Assembly: GCF_022539315.1 (NCBI RefSeq)
Contig: NC_066326.1
Location: 12,540,601 to 12,604,600 of the forward strand
Length of the DNA stretch: 64,000 nucleotides
Direction: 5' to 3'
From: Serinus canaria
Lineage: Eukaryota > Chordata > Aves > Passeriformes > Fringillidae
Under the pieces are notes generated by a model, which saw only the letters and a program-made list of their open reading frames with translations, had not been told where the DNA came from and made no database searches. Below, in pieces: positions 1-13,607 of the stretch; the stretch's first letter is position 1, and each line of letters begins with the position of its first letter. Position numbers and translations under genes: made by a program.

Positions 1-3000
1 GATTGCTAACATCAAGTATATGGTATTTCAGTGGAGCAGTGACTTTTTAGATTTGAAATATTTTATTATAAATCATAATTCTGAATTGAATAGGAAAAAA
101 TAATACAAGAGAGAAAAAATACAAGTGAAAAAATACTTGAAGTAATAGAAAAATATTGGAGTTGGTTGAAGAGTGATCAAAAAGAATAAAAACAACTGCA
201 GCTAAGATGAGAGGGACTTACTTGGAGTGAGAATTACTTTTCTCTCATATATAGCTTTATTCAGCATTTTCATTTAGCAAATCTTCTTTACTTTTTCAAT
301 TAGGGGGGAAAAAACCCCAACCACCTTTGAATGCAGATGAAGAAAAGGAGATGATGACTAGCACAAAAGGAAATTTGGAGTGTTAATTCCAGGAGGCTGA
401 AGGCAATGATTAATACAGATTTGAAAAGTATTTCAAATGGGATGTGGTAGTGAGAATTGCCAATATTCTGTCTTCAGAAATAATGGGTAGTGGAGCAAAA
501 GATAACTGCTCTCTAAATGACTTTTGTGTCATCCCACCTGAAAAACCATGTGTGATTTCAGACATCTTGTGGTCAAAAGAAGGATGGACATATCAAAGTG
601 TCAGACAAGAAGAATGGTCAAAACCTGTCAGTTTGGGTATCTGTCTAAAGTCAGTAGAGCTTAGTTTTTTATTTTAACATTCTGAAGGTATAAATATCAC
701 AAATGGGGATAAATTATTTTGGACAGTGTAAATCTTAGAAAATGAGTAGCATGAAATCAGATTGACAAGGTCATCTATTAAGTGATTGGATAGCCTTCAA
801 ATGGGAAAGGAAATTCAATTATCATAGGTTTTTCATTGCTGGGTAACATAGGCAGTCCTGGAAAGGATCTTAGGGTATTACAGTATGTTCCACTGCCCAC
901 AAGCAGGATTTGAACGAGATTCTTACAGTGAATGAAAACATTTTTTTTCTCTAGGGATTAAGTCAGGCTTCAAGCTTTTCCACATCACAACCTGCTCAAC
1001 CTTTTCACTTTGAAATGAAGCAGTTTGTAAGGTTTCTGCCTGTTATTCAGAACTCAAGGTTATGGCTCTTTTCTGTAATGGAAATCTTTTTTTCTGGATG
1101 TCTCTCTGTTTACCTATCTTAATAACTTACCTAAGATATAAAATGACTATATTACTCTTTAATAACTCTATTTATTTTAATAGCATGTTATAAAGTGAAA
1201 TAATTTAAATTAAAAGTAAGGTAATATGCTTTTTAGTGTTTTTCTTGTAATACTTTGGATATCCAAACGAAATCTGCTTTCAGCTCAGACTGGTCATCTA
1301 TTTCCCAGCTGATGTTGTTTTTCCTTTTCTATTACATATATTTCCCTTTATTTTTTCTGTATTGTAAAACACAGCACACACCATACACTTTTTGTTACTC
1401 CCTGTTCTTGTCCAGCATTTTGATTTCTCTGTGTTCATTGCTCTGGAAAACTTCCCCAGCTACTGTTGAACTGGCTTCTGCTCTTTCTGCAGCCTCTCAT
1501 GGTGCCTATTCTTACTCTATTTCTTTTGTGGCTTTCCTTTGCAGTGCTCCCTGTTGCCTAACACTTGTCTGTACAACTCTCTTTTCTCACCATCTGTGAA
1601 CTTTTATATGATAGGTGCTGTAACTTTTCAATCTGGACACAGGCCCCCAGGTCTTCCCAACTGGTACAGACATAGTAGGAATGACAAGATGCTCACTAAA
1701 AATCACATTCAACTTCAATGATCTATATCAAAAATATAAGAATGCCAAAGCATTCTTTTTTTGCTCCGTGTGAATTTACATGACAGTATAGTCAAGCAGA
1801 TGTACTTCTCTCACTGGCAGATGCAGTTTTTCATGCAAAGTAGTCTTTAAAAATTTGTGTGTAAGCCAGTGCAGCCTATTATAGGGATATACACCAAATA
1901 GTACAAAACTAGCCATGAGTAGAATATCACCAGATGTTTTCAAGCAGCAGAAGGGCAGTATTTTTCATGGTTAACTTTGACTAGTAGTCAGGTGCTCTCA
2001 GTGTGCAAATTGGGCTAGACTTCAAAAAAATTTCAGTAATCAGCTTGTCACTCATAAAATATTGTGAGATGTAGGTACCCAACCAACCCAGCTTGAAAAT
2101 CTGGCTCTTGTAGATACAGACAGACTTTATAAGAAGCATTAGCTTAAGAATGAATTTCTGCATCCCCTTGTCATAAAGGGGATTATGTGTTAGTTTATTT
2201 TGTATTTCTGTATTTACTATCTGGAAAATACCTATTGCATTCTAAATTACATCACAGCAAATACATATAATGAGAGGAAAAGCTTTTCAATGGATGTCTC
2301 ACAAGATTGTGAGTCCTGCTTAGAAGAGTCCAAGAGTCAAGCTGTTTTGTTCAGAGAATTATTAGCCCCTGAGGAGAAGGAGACAGAGACTGAGTATTTC
2401 CAGATACACAAGTGGATATTATCAGCCCAGGCTTCTTTTGGCTAGCTTCCTGGGGAAGGTTAATTTTAGCGTTAAGTTCCAGCTCTGTCTCAGCTTGAGT
2501 CTGGCAACAGAAGCCAAGCTTTGAGTCCAGGAGCTCCTTTCTTTGTGACAGCCTTCTCCTCTCTTGGCTGGTTTGCCCACTGACCTGCTTTTATAGCCCT
2601 GTAAAAGTATCAGCTGACTTGAGGGCAGAGCTCTTCCCTAAGCAGCCCTGGGGGAGTTTTCTTCTGCTCTCTGTATGAAAACTCAGTGCACACCTCTTTT
2701 TTCTTTATGCTTGTTGATTCCTCTGAATCCTTCCTGTACCTGTACTTTGAATCCTGTATTATGGAAGGATCTGGAATCTTACAGTAAGTAAAAGTGGATG
2801 AATTATTTCCTTCAGTGACTGCACAATAAAACAAACATACGTGCTTGTTTTGGAAGAAGAATAGGAAAAGATAGTTATTGCTTTTGAGCTCCAATTTTAG
2901 TTGCATTTTCTTCTATTTATTGATGCAATAGGATGCTCTCAGTTTCTATATGTACTTGAGACAGTAGATTGATGTTTCCAATTATGGAATAAAGACAATT

Positions 3001-6000
3001 TTTTAAAAGTCACATATAATAGGTACTGACCAAAGAATATTACTGCATATCCCAGTAAATGACATACATTTTTCCCTACTGATCAACAGTTCATAGATTC
3101 TTTTCCTTCTTTTTATATATATTTTTCACCTCTCTCTGAAATTATTTGGTATATGTATTTTCTATTTAGGTAAAGTTCAAATCCTATTTGATTTTTCATA
3201 TACTGTAATAATACTTTATGCTTGTGTACTGTGCTGTTTTCCCTGAGATTTCTCTAATGCTCAGGTGATGCATTTAACAAACTGAATCATACAGAACAAA
3301 TATTGACGTGGAAAATACTTGCACATTATGTGAATAGATTTTTGAGTTCTACCACAGACTGATTTACTTTCCTTAGCATACTCTTGGAAAGTTTAATGAC
3401 TGTGTAACAGCTGTTTAGAAGCTTGATATCAATGTAAATTTCATGTCTTCATTAATATAATTTTGGCATTTGCAGCTTTATGACTGTACAGTGGAGGATA
3501 TGTTGGGTAGACTATCAAATGAATGGATAGTCAGAGTGAACGTATGGGACTAAACTGTTTACAGCAAGAATGTCGTCCAGATCTTAAAATATTCCTCTAT
3601 TCCTCCACTGCTTACTCCTTAGGACAGAGATTTGTTGTAAGAAAATATGACAGTTTTAGTAAGATACAATAGAAAAGCAACTCTTTTTTGCTTCTATATG
3701 ACAGCACCTCTTAGTGCTGTTCAGGTGGCTGAATCCCAGTGTGGTTCTGCTGTCAGTGTTAATTACTTCATCATACTTCATCAGTTTATACCTTTCCCTT
3801 CTTTTTGCTTGCTCTATTTTCTTCAATTAATTCTGTGAGAATTCCTGTCTCCACATATCACCATCTGTGTAAACTTGCTTATTTTTATCTTGTATTTTCT
3901 TGTATTTGGTTTCTACTACAGCTTTAGTGTTCAATTAGAAATCAGTTAGAATTTTAAGCCTTATTTTGCTTGAACACTGTGTAAACTAACATCCTTCTGG
4001 TCCAAAGCACTTGGTACTTCTTTAGAGGCAAATTGCATGTAAAAATCAGCACGTGAGACAAAGGAAAAAGGAAGATGATGGTTGTGCATTGAATAAAATA
4101 GACCATCATGTGGTTGATAATGTAAATGAATATATAGAATATAATAGTCTTACATATATAGAATGTAGATGTAAAAATAATGATCAGCCATAAAATTAAG
4201 TTTTCAAACCCCAGTATTAATCTGATCAGCTGTGTGATCTATACAGCAAAAATTTGAGTTAATAACTGTACACCATTTGGTAAAAAAAAAAATTTGCTAA
4301 AAATCAATAGCGCTCTCCAAAAACTATACCTCTGTATTAAGTCTACTATTACTACTCAGATAGAAATATAGTTACAGTCATGGTGATGTAATTTCATTTT
4401 TTTGGTTGTTTCATTACAAATTAAGCATGCACACATTCATAGACACCAGAAGGAGATGTTGGGATGTCTGTAGACCTCTCTTTTGCTGAGTCACTACCAA
4501 AGCTGGTTTCATGTTCTGGGACATCCTGAGACATTTCTGAAAAGGACCATATGAACCAGAACATTTACCATGAGTCTTATTAATAAAAATAAATTATGTG
4601 TAAGTAGCCATTTAGTTTTGGGTTTGAACTAATCCTGGATTTTTCTGTTTTGATTAATGGATACATTACTTTTGCCTTTTGCTATCTATGTCTATAAGGC
4701 AGAAGCTAAAGTCTGAAAATACTAAGTTTAAAGTAGTCATAGATAATGCTCATGTTAGATGAATGTTGCTTATTAAATCCCGTTTTCTTGTTTAAAGCAG
4801 ATTGTAACAGTACTTGGAAAAATATTTAGTAGGATTTAATTTCTTAAAATAGAAAGATTTTTATTGTAACTAATGCAAATGATACATACAGAAGTTCTGT
4901 TTTCTCTCCTAGGTGTCAATTTTAAATTTATGTAAAACTAAACTTATGTTATTGATCTACTTCACTGGAATTGCCGTAGTCTGTGCTTCAATACGAAACA
5001 AATCTTGAAGGCTTCTGCCTATGGAAATTTACACTAGAGCAAAATGAACTTTTGGAGTAAAAAACCCTATTGTTACAAAATGCTTATTGTCTGAGCTATT
5101 TAAAACTCAAATACAGAGAAGAGACTGAAATACTTGCTGCTAAGTTTGAATATGTGGCTTTATGGTTTCATGAGGTAGGAGCAAGAAGTCTGAGATCATG
5201 ACTCTCCTCCAGGTTCTTAAATTCTCTTATACTTCAATGTATATCTCTGAAGGCAAATTGTTACAGTATGGAACATTTTTTTGATTATCTAATTTTCTTG
5301 CAAGTTCCACAGTACAGTACCTTAATTTTCACAATGAAAGGAGTTTTCTTTTGAGAACTTGGGTTACTGGAGACTTTTAAAGCCTGTCTGGGGTGAGGTT
5401 TAATTTAATCCCTTGAGTATTTAATAAGCATTCCTGAGACTGTTGCCAAAAGGTGGCAAGATTAGCACTTAGGTTTATTGACAGGATGCCTCATAGGAAA
5501 GACATTTATCTGTAAGGATATTGTTTTAATAGAAGGAATAAAGTCTTGGTTAAACCTGGGGAATATACACACTTTCTGGAAAGCAGAAAGAATAGAGCAC
5601 TTTCCTTTCATCCTGGCACAGGGAATAGCAGTTACAGAGGTAAGAAATAGATGTTGACAAAACTTCACAGTAACTAACTTCCAATCAGAAAAAATAAGAT
5701 CTTGAGGATTAAGATGGTCTTGACAGTCCCTGCCACAAACTGAATTCAGGCATGCTCAAAAGTCATTATTTAATAATAGAATTGTATTCTTACATAAATG
5801 CTTCTACCCAAGTACATTTGTGTGTTGGAGAATGACAGAGGTTACCAGAGGGTTTGTTTCTGGATTTAAAAATCTCAGGAAGAGCTAAATCATATCTTGT
5901 GTTCCAAGATTTTAGTGTGTGAGAGCTCTCAGTCTCTTTGTCTCCTGTAATCTTCTTGAGAGAACTCTATGATTAGCTGGTCATAAAGTCTTCTCTGCAT

Positions 6001-8666
6001 CAGTAGGTCTTGGCTAATCCTGTGCCCATCCCAAGGAGCACATACTCTGTGGTATTGATTCTACTTTAGCATACCCCAGTGTGGTCCTGTTCCCATCAAA
6101 GTATTTCTTTCAGGTTTATATAGCACAAATAGAAGAATAATTAGATTCTTTCCTCTTATTTTATCTATGGAGTATGTATTGAGCGACTTATTTTAAAGCA
6201 GTTGTGATTCAATGGAGATGTTTTTAATTTGCTGCCTGTTCTCTTTTACCTCTGAGGAAAGAATTTTGTAAATGCTGAATAATTTTAGAACATGTTTTCT
6301 TGGTTAAGGGTTGGCTCATATTTTCAATTAGTTTTAAGAGGAAGGAAATCGTGTAAATGCTGTGGAATTCAGATAAGCACAGTGCATAGGAAATAAGTAC
6401 TTTAATTTAGGGTGCCTAGAATTGGTAGGTCAAGCTGATGATAGTAAAGGAGCAGATCTTTGTTTCAAAGAACATGTAATCAATATTCACTCTCCTGTTT
6501 TATTTCCCTTTTACTTGAGAATTTGTTTTGGTGAAGCTGAAATGTGCAATTGCTTAAGTATTCCACAGGGTGTCATGAGGCAGTTGTTGGAATCATTAAT
6601 ACTTGGATGAAGTAAAGAAAGAAACACAGTGTGCAGTCCTCTGAATGCCAGTTAATGTAATTTTAGATGTGACTAATACACATGCCATAAAATAAAAAGT
6701 TCTTAACTCATTAACACGTGTATCATGTTTCTGTATCTGTATAAAATATACACACGAAGAAAAATATTGCAAGAGGTCATTCACAAGAGTAAGCTATTCT
6801 ATGTCAGGTCTTCCCAAAAAGACCTTTCTATATATTCCTTAGTATTTTACAGTTTACACAGCAAGTGGAATCTTTGGCTCATAGCAGTAATCTGATATAC
6901 CAAGCGATGTATATATTAAAAAAAAAAAAGAAAAAGAAAAAAAAGGTAGAAGATTGTTTTTGACATACTGTAAAGAATTTCTAATTGATTTGTTCTCCTC
7001 CAAATTTACTTTCGAATTTTGTTTTAATTTAAATTCTTTTAAAATTTATTTTTTCAGAAACACACTTTATGCAGCACACACAGCTGTACTGTGGATTTTA
7101 TGACTTGTTAATTGTAGATATATATGATGTCAAAACTTCAGGATTTTTTCTCCCACACTTGTATAATGTACTAGGAGGAGAATTTTTACCAAGGTGTGCC
7201 CCAAATTAAAGTGCATTTGATTATGGTGGTATGTTCTTGCTTATGGAGATCAAATTTTTGTTGAAGTAACTGTTGACTTCTGCAGAACTGCACATGCATT
7301 GGATTCAACTTCAGGTTTGTAAAGATATCTTGAAAGTAAACTGTAAAAGCTTCTGCTTCTCTTAAAATTTGAGTTGCTTTAAATGGAAAGATATTGGGTA
7401 TGTGAAAAAAACCCCATGACATTATAAAAAGAACAGGAAAACTGAATTCAGTTCAGTGGCAAGAGAATGTGATCCAAACTGAAAAAAATCACTGATGAAA
7501 GTGAGAGTTTGAATGTCTGTTGACAGTAATAATTTGTCTGTTGTTGACAACATATTTAAAACCAGTTTTGAATAAATGATACGTCATTGATTTTGGCATA
7601 TTTTCTTACATTATCTGAAATGGCATACTAAAATAACAGACCAGTTAATGTTCTTGTTACTATTTATTTGTGTGAAGTCTTAAATAACAAATCTTGGGTT
7701 TGTGCCAGTTGGTACATAATAATGAGTGGCACAGAGAGTGCTGGATGGAGGGAGGGGGATTGTTCCAACAGACAATTAATGAAATTTTACACATCTGACA
7801 CAACACCCCCCCCCCCAGCATTCTGCCCAGAGGTCACAGTGCCTTACAGCCCCAGAAGGGGATTGCCATCACAATCAGAACCTGAGTGCTTTTATTCACA
7901 TTTGCTTCCAAAGTCCACATTGCTCTGTGGACAACTTCTTGTGCAAAACTTTTGTGATTTAACTCTTCCTGAATTAACCACTATAAATCATGACAGTGTG
8001 CTAATAGGTACTTGAGCAATATGTTCAAATACTTTCTAGATGAGGAACCAGTTTTATTTAAAAAATTTAAAATATCCAAAATAGAGTGACACACTTGAAA
8101 TATTTGTGGAGGTGAAGAAAGTGAGTGGAAGTGGTGCCCCTTGAGATTTTTTGTTTGGTTGTTTGTGGGTTTGGCCTTTTTAAGAATAAACATCCTGATC
8201 TCTGCCCAGCTTAGTTTTCCTTACATCCAGGCATCATGGAAGAAGAAATTTTTAGATAGGCAGGTTATAATCTTCTTCCTCATCTTAAGGCTCACTCAAG
8301 TTGGTTTGCCTCACCCTTTTTTCGTCCTTCTCATTGAACAGGAATAATCTAAAGGGGTAATTCCAGACATACTTTGAATTACTGAGATAACACAGTACCT
8401 TAAACTAGAGTGATTAATATCAGAAAATATTTAAATAATAAAGCACCTGACTGCAGTGAGATTTTTCCTTTATTTTATTGGAAAATTATGCTGCTTCAGC
8501 AAAAGAAAACAAAATAGGAAAGCCTGAAGTTTAAAACTGTTGATGGTATGGCAGTTACACAGCTGGCAGTATGATGAGGCATGTGTATCATATGTGTGAT
8601 GTGTATGCACTCAGCATTGGAACATTATGACAAGGTTGATGATTATTGTAATGTTTTTATTTACAG
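1..8666 (+). other. ERC2: ERC2 intron, 5' part (cut by window start)
   Basis: This is AT-rich noncoding sequence ending at the acceptor TTTTTATTTACAG just before the first exon in the window. I looked for the preceding ERC2 exon, which in known ERC2 proteins ends with a VLQKK-like stretch, and did not find it, so it probably lies upstream. The open frames here are short, have no recognisable domain and no paired splice sites. Low-complexity spots include an A-rich run near 6917-6945 and an 11-C homopolymer at 7806-7816. The segment around 2470-2660 is somewhat richer in G+C and may be an eroded repeat, but I could not identify it. Confidence 0.75.
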
Positions 8667-8804
8667 ATTGAAAATCTACAGGAGCAACTTAGGGACAAAG
8701 ACAAACAACTAACTAATCTAAAAGACAGAGTGAAGTCGCTGCAGACGGATTCCAGTAATACAGACACAGCACTGGCAACCTTAGAGGAAGCCCTATCAGA
8801 AAAG
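8667..8804 (+). CDS. ERC2: ERC2 coding exon (46 codons, phase 0/0)
   Basis: Internal exon of ERC2 (ELKS2/CAST), a scaffold of the presynaptic cytomatrix that, in known family members, binds RIM, Bassoon, Piccolo and liprin-alpha. The exon is 138 nt and reads IENLQEQLRDKDKQLTNLKD at its start and TLEEALSEK at its end. The composition is typical long coiled coil: many Glu, Lys, Gln and Leu and no Pro or Gly. The acceptor is TTTACAG and the donor is GTAGTG, a moderately weak donor. The stretch SLQTDSSNTDTALATLEEAL matches ERC2 as I know it; ERC1 differs at several of these positions. Both borders are phase 0, so the exon joins the next one cleanly. The assignment to ERC2 comes from recall of the family, not from a database search. 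Confidence 0.96.
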
Positions 8805-11800
8805 GTAGTGTTTTCTCTTGAAAACCTTTATGTGCTGCTCTTGTGGGTGAAGTGTGTGCAGAAAATGTGCTTCCAAGTTGGCCTGACAGCTCTCTCAGAG
8901 GCTAGTGGCCTTGTCAGGGAAGCAGGTGGCCCTGTTCTGTAGGATGAGCAGGAATGACTGTCAGGGGATGAACTGACACAGAACTTGGAGGGGAAGGATG
9001 ATGTCCTTTGAATGCTTATGGAGAAAGTAGCCCAGGACATGGGAAAGTTTTGCCTTAGTCAATGAGGTGAGTGGTTATTCCCTGAAAGAACTGAAAGGCT
9101 TTTGACTCCTGACTTGAAGAAGGTAGAATTTTGGGCATTTTTCTGTCTTTGTGATCTTGATTATCCTGATATTTTTCCCATTAACAGTTGGCTGTGCCAG
9201 CTGTTACCTTGGCTTGCTGTGAGCTCTATTGGCTTCCTACACTTCATTTTTAAGGGAAACTGTTTAATAAAAAAAAGGTATTGAGCATTCCTTTTTTTTC
9301 CTTTACAAACTCTATGCCTTTAATTTGAAAATACCTAGGAGAAGGGATAAATCTGGACTGTTTAAATTAGTGGCAACATTCCTACCAGTTTCAGTGAGGT
9401 CAGGTTTTTTCTTTCAGTTCACTTTGAATACGAGGTAATGCAAGTGAATTTATATGCCAAAAAATTAGTACAAATACCCACATTTTTCAGCTCACAGATT
9501 TTAAAATATACTACTTAAATGTGAACAGTAAAGTAATATGTGCCATTCTGCAGTGTGTAATCCTATGAAGGTCTTTATGACTGCATATGACTTGAAAATG
9601 CTGCTGTGGTGTTGGCACTGACACATACAATGTTAATGTCAGATTTTTTATTTCTTGTGTGTTTAATTGATTTTCTTGCATTTGCTTGGTCAACAACAGT
9701 GAAAAAAGTTATTATTGGAATTGATTCATGTGGATAAGCATTTATTTGTACAGAAAAATTATACAGTTCTGTAATCTTTCACTGCTAATCTGGACACAAA
9801 ATGTTCATCAATTTTACAGCATGTTAATAAAAAAATGACAAAGTACTTTTTAATCTGTTTTCTCTCCTTGTAAACTATCTTTTCTGGATTAGTCACTTTC
9901 CCAAAATGCCCATAAGAGGCAGCTGAGGGTTTTTTAAGACAGTCCTTTGGGAAGCAGAGTGACTATCACAATGGAGACTTGCACAGCAGTAGGAGGCAAG
10001 CACCTCTGCTGAGTTAGGATTCAGATTAGTTTTTCAAAAACAGGGTGCTTGATCTGAGAGCATGAGCCACAATGAGGAGAAAGTTTCCAAGGTAAATGCA
10101 TCTCTCTGTAGAATTTTGATTGTTGCACAGGGAAATCACCCTCAATTTCTTTTCTGTTGTAAGTCCCTTGAAGGCCACATTTGGAAGGGCAGATTTTTCA
10201 AAGTCAAGGGTGATTTCTCAAATGAACTTAGACACTGAAAGAAGCCAGTTGCCATCCTTTAGAAATTCCAAATGGACAATTACACCTGGCTTTCTTCTGT
10301 CTTCTGGCAGCTAAATACATTGACAGTGTCTGTTTACACATGTGCCTCATTCCTTTCTGTGTCCAGCTTCCCAATTCCTCCTGACTGCTCTCAGAAACTT
10401 TCTTATGCAGCAGCATTCTTCAGACCTACAGACTTTATCAATAGTTATTTAATATTTCCACAGGGAATACTGGTAGGAATATGGAATAGAAGTTTGTCCA
10501 TGTGGGACAAAGCAGAACCCTTAGTGAGTTGTTTATTAACCAGTGCATCAGTAGAAGTGCTTTTATCAATTCAGTATGTAATGCTGTCAAGAAAGGATGA
10601 TGCTTTCATTAAGGAATACCTGGTTTCCATTTTGTTTGCATGCATTTTCTTTCTAGAAATTGCATCAGAACTATTTTCAACTATATAATTTTGTGCTTAT
10701 ACTCTGAGATTAGGCTGGGTTTTTTACATTATATTAATTCTTTGTCCATTCAATAGTTTTTAGAATTTTAATTAAAAAATAATGAATAAAATACTTCAGG
10801 GCTGTCAGGGGAAGCTCTTTTAAAATAGAAATAAAATGTATTCATACAAGTTTAGCTAACCACAGTTTGCTGAAATCTGAATTGCTTTTTTTAGCATCTC
10901 TAGGAAGAAAAAAAACAAATTAAAACATGATCATATGATATTAACAAATTATAAAGCTGTTTTTTAAGTCAAAAACTCAAGTGTTTTCCTGCACTTTTCA
11001 TGAAAATCCACAGATTAAGATTTTGGCTCTGAATTAGAAAATGTGTCTCCTTATTCTTTATGCAAATAGACTTTTCCAAGTATCTGTCTCTTGCTTTTCT
11101 TTTGTGTTTAGTGATTAGGTATCTTGGGAAAACTAAATGAGAAATTCATGTAGATATAATAAAAAAATGTCAAATTTTCCTTCTTTGAATCTTATAATTT
11201 TTCTGATATTGCTGATGTGATTTTTCCTCTTGTCAGGAATCAGAAACAAATCAACTTCTGTCGTGTTTGAGTTCATTTTGGAACTAAGCTGCAAAACATA
11301 TTTATTCAACTATTTATCCCTAATTTCAGAGCCTCTCCTAAGCACTGAAGATTTGTAACAACAGTAATAAGGATTACTTTGCAATTAAAAAAGAAAGAAA
11401 AGCTTTGAATATCAGACTGTGCAAAAGTGCTATCAGCTGCCTTGATGTTATAACAAGAAACTTTTCAAAGAATATCTCAGCTCTTGGACTGGCCCAAAGC
11501 AGCTCAAGAGGTTGCTTTCATGAAGCTGATATTTATAAAGTTGGTCCTACTGTAGCAGCATACAGCAGATAAGCAATGGAGTATGTCTGATAATGGAGCT
11601 ATATGCTGGGGCAATTCAGTTCCTGCTTCTGTGATAAAGTGCAAATAGATTAGACCTGTGAGGTCCCAGATTACTGCATAAGGAAAGCTGCCCAATGCAA
11701 ACAAGACTGAAACAAGAACACATTGTTGGGATTTCTGCAAGTTAGCTGTTAATCAAGCAAAACATGGTTTATTAGGGCCTTTTAACACGTTTTTGACATT

Positions 11801-12111
11801 TAGCCTTATGCAGCTGACAGACAAATTAGTCTTCTTTTGTGATTGACTGAGAAAAAACTACACTGTTCATTAAAAAGATGAAATAGTGTTATGTTTAATT
11901 TGTTATAGATGAAAAAATCATTTGGGTAAATAAATCTTCAAGAAGGAATTAGTAAAAAAATAATTCTAAATATAACCAGGTGGAATCTGAATGTTTATGA
12001 TTATTAAACACTTCTACTTTATGGAGGCTGGCATCTTAATATTCAAAGTATTAAGAATTTACATTGTTTCTTACTAGGAATAAACCTGAAGTTATTTAGT
12101 GTCAGAAGTTT

Positions 12112-12520
12112 AGATTGGAAGGATGTTAAAAATCATCACCTAGTTCCAACCCCCTTGCTATGAGCAGGGACACCTTCCATTAGACCAGGTTGTTTCAGCC
12201 CTCAGATCTTCCAGGCCCTCCTCAGGAGCCTCTGCAGCACATCTGTGTCCTTGTGTGGGGGCCCCAGAGCTGAATGTCAGCAGGGCAGGAGTGAAGAGTC
12301 ACCTCCCCTGACCTGCTGGCCACGCTGCTTTGGATGCAGCCCAGGAACACAGGTGGTGTTCTGGGTTCTGAGTGCTCATAGCTGAGTCAGGCTGAGCTTT
12401 TTGTCACTGTACACAACCAAGTCCTGCTCCTCTGGGCTGCTCTGTCTGTTCTCTGCCCAGCCTAGGATTGCCCTGACCCAAGTGCAGGACCTAAATTGTG
12501 TTACTTCTATGGCCACCTGA
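12112..12520 (-). mobile_element. CR1 LINE 3' fragment, minus orientation
   Basis: The stretch shows the familiar avian CR1 signature in reverse orientation: a segment reading GATTGGAAGG, then CATCACCTAGTTCCAACCCC, then a part matching the reverse of the reverse-transcriptase end, with GACCTGCTGGCCACGCTG and GATGCAGCCCAGGA. It is clearly richer in G+C than the surrounding intron and is truncated and diverged, with no intact frame. CR1 elements are the dominant LINE family in birds, so this supports an avian origin. The outer limits are approximate. Confidence 0.88.
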
Positions 12521-12923
12521 GTGCCACCACTCAGTGATACCAGTAGTTCTCCTGATACTCTGCTTCAAGACCTGCTCCCAACTGGAATGCAGTTCTAGTG
12601 GTTATTTCATTGTACCCTAAGTATTTCTCTCTGATTGGTATTTGCATCCATCAAGTATTGAGGAAATGTGATTTTGTAGAACATAATCAGAGCTTAATGA
12701 AACCATATGACTGTGTCTGCTTTTTCCATTTCACCCTTTGAATTAATCACCCAGTCAATGATTGGTGATTGTCAGCAAACCTTGAAATAGTTATTGGAAA
12801 TCAGCAAAATAGACAGAAACATGGTTGAGTTTAAATGTCTGTAGGGTTACTGTTAATTAGACAGAGAAAAATCTTCCTTTGGGTTTCTTCTTTGTATCAG
12901 GGTACTTTTTCTGTGTCTTGAAC

Positions 12924-12982
12924 AGCTGTTTTTTTGACATCTCAAAATATGATACATATTTTGAGATGTCAAAAAACCAGCT
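12924..12982. repeat. Near-perfect 28-bp inverted repeat with 3-nt loop
   Basis: The left arm runs from 12924 to 12951 and the right arm from 12955 to 12982, separated by the loop ATA. The core of the left arm is GACATCTCAAAATATG and the right arm carries its exact reverse complement. Only one of 28 pairs mismatches (position 12977). It lies inside an ERC2 intron with no gene around it. The loop is too short for a typical animal microRNA precursor. It could be the palindromic remnant of a small DNA transposon or a local replication-born inverted duplication. Confidence 0.9.
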
Positions 12983-13466
12983 TAACTCTAAGTTGCTGAT
13001 AGTTAACAAGTGGCTGATCAGATGTGGAACTTTGACATCTTATTGCAAGCACTGTAGAGTAATAACAAAATTGAAGCTAAGTAAGCTGGTCATACCTCTG
13101 AGGAAACTATTCATGGCTTGTTTTGAACTTTTTTTTCAAGATTTCAATCACTTTTTGAATGCAGGAAATACATTATTCAAGTGAATTTCTTTCCACACCT
13201 GTCACAAAACTAAACATGCTTGTATCAGTATAGGTCTTAAATGAATTTCCTCTGCTGTGTTACTCTTATCAACTATTTAAAGACTTGATCTTATGATTTT
13301 GAAATCTAGAGAAATCTTGCATTGACTTTAATGCCATTAACTCAATCATCCTCTGCTTCTGCAGGTTTTTTTTTTCATAAGTGCTACATGATGCAAACAA
13401 ATTTAATGCTGTCTTTTCTTAAAATTATTTCCAACTTTTCTGTTTTGTAATTCTTTCCCTTGTTAG

Positions 13467-13607
13467 GAAAGAATAATAGAGCGTCTGAAGGAGCAAAGGG
13501 ATCGAGATGACAGAGAAAGACTTGAAGAAATTGAATCTTATAAAAAAGAAAACAAGGACCTGAAGGAGAAAGTTAATGCTTTACAAGCTGAACTGACAGA
13601 AAAAGAG
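13467..13607 (+). CDS. ERC2: ERC2 coding exon (47 codons, phase 0/0)
   Basis: Internal coiled-coil exon of 141 nt following a CCCTTGTTAG acceptor and ending at donor GTCAGT. It begins ERIIERLKEQRDRDDRERLE and ends KVNALQAELTEKE. Charged residues alternate with Leu, Ile and Val in a heptad-like pattern and there is no helix breaker. The ERC2-type residues include KENKDLKEKVNALQAEL, where ERC1 has a different central part. Spliced to the exon ending at 8804 it gives ALSEK-ERIIERL with no frame change. It is separated from the next exon by only 539 bp, the shortest intron in the window between ordinary exons. Confidence 0.96.

Larger units (their letters stand above)
8805..13466 (+). other. ERC2: ERC2 intron (4.66 kb)
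   Basis: Intron between the 46-codon and 47-codon exons. It contains a minus-oriented CR1 LINE fragment near 12.1-12.5 kb and a long hairpin at 12924-12982. A frame of 138 codons at 10272-10688 has no heptad pattern, no known motif and no splice context, so I treat it as chance. Otherwise I see only AT-rich intron sequence. Confidence 0.85.

Noticed and set aside
1..8666. Search for the ERC2 exon preceding IENLQEQ
   Set aside because: No segment ending in a VLQKK-like coding stretch before a GT donor was found; the exon is probably upstream of the window.
10272..10688. 138-codon plus-strand frame with hydrophobic stretches
   Set aside because: No known domain, no splice partners, no coding-like composition; length is possible by chance in this interval and it overlaps another frame on the minus strand.
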